Shown here piece after piece: positions 59,832-64,000 of a stretch of DNA of 64,000 bases (its first letter is position 1; each line of letters begins with the position of its first letter). Under the pieces are notes generated by a model. That model had not been told where the DNA came from, did not search any database, and saw only the letters and a list, made by a program, of their open reading frames with translations. The translations under genes were made by a program, and so were the position numbers. This DNA is from Bradyrhizobium sp. 200 (GTDB lineage: Bacteria; Pseudomonadota; Alphaproteobacteria; Rhizobiales; Xanthobacteraceae). Location of the stretch: positions 8,104,001 through 8,168,000 of the forward strand of contig NZ_CP064689.1 in NCBI RefSeq assembly GCF_023100945.1, given 5' to 3'.

Positions 59832-61412
59832 ATGGCGATGACCAGGTCCAGTGGTTTCAAAGTCGGAATGGGAATTGCGATCGTCGCGCTGGCGGGAATC
59901 CAGCAGGCGGCCGCCCAGGTGCCGACGCTTTCCGTGGACCCTTCGCGATTGCCGCGTCTCGGCACCATCGACGCGCGCTTTCAATCGTACAATGTGGAAA
60001 TGGTCGAGGTCACCGGCGGACGCTTCTGGAAGCCTTACGGATCGAGCGCCTCGGCGCCGCCAGCTCGCGGCGCTGACAACGCGGGGAACATGCCCGCGGG
60101 TGGCAATCCTAGCCTGTTCGCGTATCGGAAGCCTATTGCTCTGTCGAGCCGCCGGCTGCGCATATTGGCTGCCGCGCTGGCGCCGGCCTACATGCGCGTC
60201 AGCGGCACCTGGGCCAATAGCACCTACTTTGCTGAAAGCGATGATGCGCCCTCCACGCCGCCCGGCGGCTTCAGCGCGGTGCTCAGCCGCGAACGCTGGA
60301 AAGGCGTCATCGACTTTGCGCGTGCGGTCAACGCCGAGATTGTGACCTCGATGGCGACAAGTCCGGGTGCGCGAGACGCAGCAGGTCTATGGCAGAGCGA
60401 TCAGGCGCGTCGCTTGTTCGCCTATACCAGATCCATCGGCGGCCGAATTGCCGCCGCCGAATTCATGAATGAGCCGACGCTGGCCGCGATGGGCGGTGCA
60501 CCGAAAGGATATGACGCGGCAGCCTACGGGCGGGACTTCAAGGCCTTTGTTGCGTTCATCAAAGCGAGCGAACCGGATGTGATCGTTCTGGGCCCCGGTT
60601 CGACCGGCGAGACGACAACCACGCCATCCAACGCCGAGTTCATCAGCGCGGGGGACCTGCTTGCGGCATCCGGGCCCGGCATCGACGCTTTTTCCTATCA
60701 TCACTATGGCGCGCTCTCGCAGCGATGCTCCGGAATTCCGGGCCAGACCACACCGGAGGCCGCGCGTTCGGAAGCGTGGCTGGCGAGCACGGACAAAACG
60801 CTCGCGTATTACCGATCGCTCAGGGACGAGTTTGCACCGGGCAAGCCGATATGGCTTACCGAAACCGCGGAGGCCGCCTGCGGCGGCAATCCCTGGGCTT
60901 CCACGTTCCTCGATACGTTCCGATATCTCGATCAGCTTGGCCGGCTTGCCAGGGCCGGCGTCCAGATGGTCGCGCACAACACGCTGGCCGCAAGCGATTA
61001 TGGCCTGCTTGACGAGAGGACGTTGCGGCCGCGGCCGAGCTATTGGGCGGCACTGCTCTGGCGCAGGCTGATGGGCACCATTGTTCTCGACGCCGGCGTG
61101 CACCACGGGATGCATCTCTACGCGCATTGCCGGCGCGGCGTGCGTGGGGCCGTCACACTGCTGGCCATCAACACGGACCGGACGAACGCCGCAAGCTTGC
61201 GATTGCCCGCGACCAGCGAGCGTTACACGCTATCGGCGGATGATCTGCAAAGCACTGAGGTGAAGCTGAACGGAACGGCTTTGGAGCTCGGTTCAAATGA
61301 CGATCTTCCGCAACTTTCCGCGGTGACATCGCCGCCGGGGCCGGTCGAGATCGGACCGGCCACGATGACGTTCCTCACGGTCGCGGATGCCAAAAATCCG
61401 GCATGCGATTGA
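59832..61412 (+). CDS. Secreted glycoside hydrolase, GH79-like (beta-glucuronidase/heparanase type)
   Basis: 526 residues with a Sec signal (GMGIAIVALAGIQQAAAQVP). A TIM barrel follows, with AYMRVSGTWANSTYFAE, then GRIAAAEFMNEPTLAAMGG (acid/base Glu in NEP), DAFSYHHYGALSQRC, KPIWLTETAEAACGGNPWAS (nucleophile Glu in TET) and LGRLARAGVQMVAHNTLAAS. The C-terminal about 80 residues form the GH79 beta-sandwich. It should cleave terminal or internal glucuronyl-type linkages of polysaccharides in the periplasm or outside. Its 3' end overlaps that of the DUF817 gene by 38 bases (convergent). Confidence 0.82.
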   Translation: MAMTRSSGFKVGMGIAIVALAGIQQAAAQVPTLSVDPSRLPRLGTIDARFQSYNVEMVEVTGGRFWKPYGSSASAPPARGADNAGNMPAGGNPSLFAYRKPIALSSRRLRILAAALAPAYMRVSGTWANSTYFAESDDAPSTPPGGFSAVLSRERWKGVIDFARAVNAEIVTSMATSPGARDAAGLWQSDQARRLFAYTRSIGGRIAAAEFMNEPTLAAMGGAPKGYDAAAYGRDFKAFVAFIKASEPDVIVLGPGSTGETTTTPSNAEFISAGDLLAASGPGIDAFSYHHYGALSQRCSGIPGQTTPEAARSEAWLASTDKTLAYYRSLRDEFAPGKPIWLTETAEAACGGNPWASTFLDTFRYLDQLGRLARAGVQMVAHNTLAASDYGLLDERTLRPRPSYWAALLWRRLMGTIVLDAGVHHGMHLYAHCRRGVRGAVTLLAINTDRTNAASLRLPATSERYTLSADDLQSTEVKLNGTALELGSNDDLPQLSAVTSPPGPVEIGPATMTFLTVADAKNPACD

Positions 61413-62343
61413 ATTTCTTTCGGATGCCGGCCGCGCGCTCGCTCACGCGCCTGTCGCGCGGCGCGTTGACCAGGCTTACCAGCGTGTAGCTGATGATCAG
61501 CAGCAGGAACCATGAGCCGAACTTGCCAAAGGACACCATCGACCAGCCGAGCCGCTGCGACGGATAGAGCCAGGTTTTTGTAAATGTGCCGATGTTTTCC
61601 GAGAACCAGATGAAGAGCGACACCAGGGCGAGCCCGAGCAACAGCGGCATCGACCGGCGCTCGTGCCAGACCCTGAAATAGACGCGGGTGCGGAAGAATA
61701 GCCAGCCGGCCCAGGCGAACAGCAACCAGCGCAGGTCGATCATGTAATGATGGCTGAAGAAATTGATGTAGATCGCGATGCTGAGCACAGCCAGGGCGAA
61801 GCGCCGCGGATGATCCGAGAACTCGAAATCGAACAGCCGCCACGCGCGGCAGATATAGCTGCCGATGCAGGCATACATGAAGCCGGAGCACAGCGGCACG
61901 CCACCGACGCGGAAGAAGTTCGGCTCCGGATAGATCCAGGAGCCGACCTGCGTCTTGAAGATCTCCATCACGGTGCCGACGAAATGGTAGATCAGGATCA
62001 CCTTGGCTTCATCCGGTGTCTCCAGCCTGCCCGCGAGCAGCGCAACCTGAACCGCGATCATGCAGAGAAACAGAAAGTCGTAGCGCGGAAGCCACGCGCT
62101 CGCCGGATAGAACCACCAGGTGGCGATCATCAGGAAAACCGCGATCCCGCCGAACAGGCTGGCCCATGCCTGCTTCACGCCGAAGCGGAGGAATTCGTAA
62201 AGCGCCGACGTCCAGCGGCCCCTCGCCATGAAGCGCCCGAGCCGATGTTCGCCCGCGATGAACGGGCGAAGCGACGGCCAGATGGCGGCGGCGCTCGGCT
62301 CGAATTTGGGGGTGTCGGGTGTCTGGTCAGGGAGGCGAAGCAT
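61375..62343 (-). CDS. DUF817 family integral membrane protein
   Basis: 322 residues, about eight hydrophobic helices. Characteristic DUF817 stretch: YHFVGTVMEIFKTQVGSWIY then PEPNFFRVGGVPLCSGFMYA and NFFSHHYMIDLRWLLF. A highly conserved set of polar residues within helices (E, K, Q, HH) suggests a transport or enzymatic membrane role; none is established. I chose ATG 62343 because the extra upstream residues to 62448 are not hydrophobic or family-like. Convergent overlap with the GH79-like gene. Confidence 0.8.
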   Translation of the reverse strand: MLRLPDQTPDTPKFEPSAAAIWPSLRPFIAGEHRLGRFMARGRWTSALYEFLRFGVKQAWASLFGGIAVFLMIATWWFYPASAWLPRYDFLFLCMIAVQVALLAGRLETPDEAKVILIYHFVGTVMEIFKTQVGSWIYPEPNFFRVGGVPLCSGFMYACIGSYICRAWRLFDFEFSDHPRRFALAVLSIAIYINFFSHHYMIDLRWLLFAWAGWLFFRTRVYFRVWHERRSMPLLLGLALVSLFIWFSENIGTFTKTWLYPSQRLGWSMVSFGKFGSWFLLLIISYTLVSLVNAPRDRRVSERAAGIRKKFNRMPDFWHPRP

Positions 62344-62474
62344 GCCATCGAAGGTGGCGGCGGAACGCGGTGCAAGATGGGCAAATATTTGCAGATTTCG
62401 CTCAGTCTCTATGCTGTTCTTGCGCAGCGCAATTTTCTTTGACAGCAACGCCTAGATCGACGACAAGGCCGCCC

Positions 62475-62711
62475 ATGGCCAAGAAACCCGGAACCAATCC
62501 CAAAGGCGAGTTTGCCTTTTTCAACGTCGTCTATGAAGACGACTCCCAGCGCTCCAACCGGCGCGTGCCCTCCGAGCTGCTCGGCGGGCTCGACGGCGAC
62601 GAGCCGGCGCGCGGCTACATCATGGAGCAGGACCGCGAGATCGCCGAAAAATCCGGCCGCACGCCACTGGCGATCAAGAGCATCAGCCGGGTTGGGGCGA
62701 AGAAGAAGTAG
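62475..62711 (+). CDS. Small conserved hypothetical protein, 78 residues
   Basis: MAKKPGTNPKGEFAFFNVVY, EDDSQRSNRRVPSELLGGLD, GDEPARGYIMEQDREIAEKS, then GRTPLAIKSISRVGAKKK. The EFxxFxVxYEDGxxxSNRRVP...LGGLDGDxPAxxxIxxQDxxIAExSGxxRxxIKSV pattern looks strongly conserved and is typical of a ubiquitous small alphaproteobacterial protein of unknown function (memory). ATG 62475. It lies divergently from DUF817 and directly upstream of a dispersed repeat. Confidence 0.75.
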   Translation: MAKKPGTNPKGEFAFFNVVYEDDSQRSNRRVPSELLGGLDGDEPARGYIMEQDREIAEKSGRTPLAIKSISRVGAKKK

Positions 62712-62734
62712 GGCTGCGCAAACAGCTCTATATG

Positions 62735-62848
62735 CGTCATTGCGAGCGAAGCGAAGCAATCCACCTCTCCGCCTGCCGCGCTATGGATTGCTTCGTGGAG
62801 CCTGTCATCCGGCGGCGCTTCGCGCCGACCGGGTGGCTCGCAATGACG
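62735..62848. repeat. Dispersed repeat, family A, with inserted module
   Basis: Left arm cgtcattgcgagcgaagcga agcaatcca (62735-62763); right arm is split: atggattgcttcg (62783-62795) and ctcgcaatgacg (62837-62848). The split is caused by 62797-62836, a module ggagcctgtcatccggcggc followed by gcttcgcgccgaccgggtgg, closely similar to the one inside the family C repeat at 54280-54318. Confidence 0.7.
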
Positions 62849-62870
62849 CGCAAAAGTTGGATCAGAAACA

Positions 62871-62898
62871 AAAACGGCGGGCCAAAGCCCGCCGTTTT
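62871..62898. terminator. Bidirectional intrinsic terminator
   Basis: Perfect 12-base stem aaaacggcgggc-caaa-gcccgccgtttt. On the minus strand it follows rpoD (stop at 62945) and ends with a T run; on the plus strand it can also stop transcripts from the small gene at 62475. Confidence 0.85.
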
Positions 62899-62944
62899 CA
62901 TTTGGATGGATGCCCGGGTCAAGCCCGGTAATGACGGGCTCGAT

Positions 62945-64000
62945 TTAATTGTCGAGGAACGACCGCAGCTTCCTCGACCGCGACGGATGCTTCAGCTTGC
63001 GCAGCGCCTTCGCCTCGATCTGACGAATACGTTCGCGCGTCACCGAGAACTGCTGGCCGACTTCTTCCAGCGTATGATCCGTGTTCATGCCGATGCCGAA
63101 GCGCATGCGGAGCACGCGTTCTTCGCGCGGCGTGAGCGATGCCAGAACCCGCGTGGTAGTTTCGCGCAGGTTGGACTGGATCGCCGCATCGATGGGCAGG
63201 ATCGCGTTCTTGTCCTCGATGAAATCGCCGAGGTGTGAATCTTCTTCATCGCCGACGGGCGTTTCGAGCGACAGCGGCTCTTTGGCGATCTTGAGGACCT
63301 TGCGGACCTTCTCCAGCGGCATGCCGAGCTTTTCGGCGAGCTCTTCAGGGGTCGGCTCGCGGCCGATCTCGTTGAGCATCTGGCGGCTGGTGCGCACGAT
63401 CTTGTTGATGGTCTCGATCATGTGCACGGGGATGCGGATGGTGCGCGCCTGGTCGGCGATCGAGCGCGTGATCGCCTGCCGGATCCACCACGTGGCGTAG
63501 GTCGAGAACTTGTAGCCGCGGCGGTACTCGAACTTGTCGACCGCCTTCATCAACCCGATGTTGCCTTCCTGGATCAAATCGAGGAACTGCAGGCCGCGGT
63601 TGGTGTATTTCTTGGCGATCGAGATCACGAGGCGGAGGTTGGCCTCGACCATTTCCTTCTTGGCCTGGCGCGCCTCGCGCTCGCCCTTCTGCACGCCGTG
63701 CACGATCTTGCGGAATTCGCCGATCTCCAGACCAGTGAGCGCCGCCAGCGACTGGATCTCGTGGCGCAGCTCCTTGATGCGGTCCTTCTCGTGATGGACG
63801 AAATTCTTCCAGCCTTTGGCGGAAAGTTTCGAGACACGGTTGAGCCAGCGGGGGTCGAGCTCCGAGCCCTGATAGTTGCGCAAAAAGTCTTCGCGCGCGA
63901 CGCCATGGCTGTCGCCGAGGCGCAGCAGGCGGCCTTCGAACGAGACCAGCTTCTTGTTGATGTCGTAGAGCTGCTCGACGAGCGAATCGATGCGCGCTTG
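62945..64000 (-). CDS. rpoD: Primary sigma factor RpoD, C-terminal part (5' end outside window)
   Basis: 351 C-terminal residues of the housekeeping sigma-70; the start lies beyond 64000. Visible: the end of the non-conserved region ([20 protein letters not shown]), region 2.1-2.4 [40 protein letters not shown] and [20 protein letters not shown], region 3 [20 protein letters not shown], and region 4 with [20 protein letters not shown] and the [23 protein letters not shown] followed by [15 protein letters not shown]. Full-length alphaproteobacterial RpoD is about 650-720 residues. It directs most transcription. A strong terminator follows. Confidence 0.97.
   Translation of the reverse strand, partial: QARIDSLVEQLYDINKKLVSFEGRLLRLGDSHGVAREDFLRNYQGSELDPRWLNRVSKLSAKGWKNFVHHEKDRIKELRHEIQSLAALTGLEIGEFRKIVHGVQKGEREARQAKKEMVEANLRLVISIAKKYTNRGLQFLDLIQEGNIGLMKAVDKFEYRRGYKFSTYATWWIRQAITRSIADQARTIRIPVHMIETINKIVRTSRQMLNEIGREPTPEELAEKLGMPLEKVRKVLKIAKEPLSLETPVGDEEDSHLGDFIEDKNAILPIDAAIQSNLRETTTRVLASLTPREERVLRMRFGIGMNTDHTLEEVGQQFSVTRERIRQIEAKALRKLKHPSRSRKLRSFLDN

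Overview
The window looks like chromosomal DNA from a Bradyrhizobium-type alphaproteobacterium. The evidence is high GC, RpoH and RpoD of the alphaproteobacterial type, many small proteins of a kind that recurs in Bradyrhizobium accessory DNA, phasins, and dispersed intergenic repeats with a CATTGCGAGCGAAGCGAAGC core. This placement rests on pattern recognition; no database was searched.

Left part (about 0.5-6.6 kb): a regulatory patch with an H-NS/HvrA-type nucleoid protein, one canonical NarL/FixJ response regulator, and two paralogous LuxR-type regulators whose receiver domains lack the phospho-acceptor Asp. Relics of an alpha/beta hydrolase, an FtsX-type ABC permease and a type I secretion adaptor lie among them, together with a small VanZ-like membrane protein.

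Exopolysaccharide (EPS) region (7.4-26.2 kb): a Wzx/Wzy-type cluster. A minus-strand operon runs from the outer-membrane export protein (21.2 kb) through an RTX/Calx-beta/propeller protein, a P-loop kinase, a Wzx flippase, a nucleotidyltransferase-kinase fusion, a GT4 glycosyltransferase, a membrane-anchored epimerase, a DegT/DnrJ aminotransferase and an initiating sugar transferase to a methyltransferase (7.4 kb). Divergently, on the plus strand, come a Wzy-like polymerase, a Wzz/BY-kinase co-polymerase and a secreted glycosidase-like protein. Together they encode lipid-linked repeat synthesis, flipping, polymerisation and export of a polysaccharide carrying an amino sugar and perhaps a methyl group.

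Accessory region (26.3-48.7 kb): a decayed genomic island. It opens with a recombinase relic whose 3' end mimics a tRNA 3' half and carries many very small genes: DUF2934, ribbon-helix-helix (RHH) proteins in ATGA-overlapping order, zinc-ribbon proteins, one-helix membrane peptides, phasins, a Nudix protein and an XRE regulator. Several families survive only as repeated broken copies (three SRAP/YedK C-termini, three copies of an MTVWIYV family, a P450). Its right end is a mobilisation module: traD-traC, a probable Ti/IncQ-like oriT, a frameshifted TraA relaxase-helicase and AlpA. This abuts a 46-bp 3' fragment of tRNA-Arg(ACG) and then a 3' fragment of initiator tRNA-Met. An intact tRNA-Glu at 48.75 kb marks the change to core genome.

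Core region (48.7-64 kb): DUF6476 protein, RluD-type pseudouridine synthase, rpoH, a peptidoglycan amidase, a diguanylate cyclase, a 22-residue Lys/Ala peptide, a LysE exporter, a single-domain response regulator, an SDR enzyme, two MltB-type lytic transglycosylases, a dienelactone-hydrolase-like protein, a GH79-like protein, a DUF817 membrane protein, a small conserved protein and the 3' part of rpoD, which runs off the window. Intergenic spaces hold several families of palindromic dispersed repeats.
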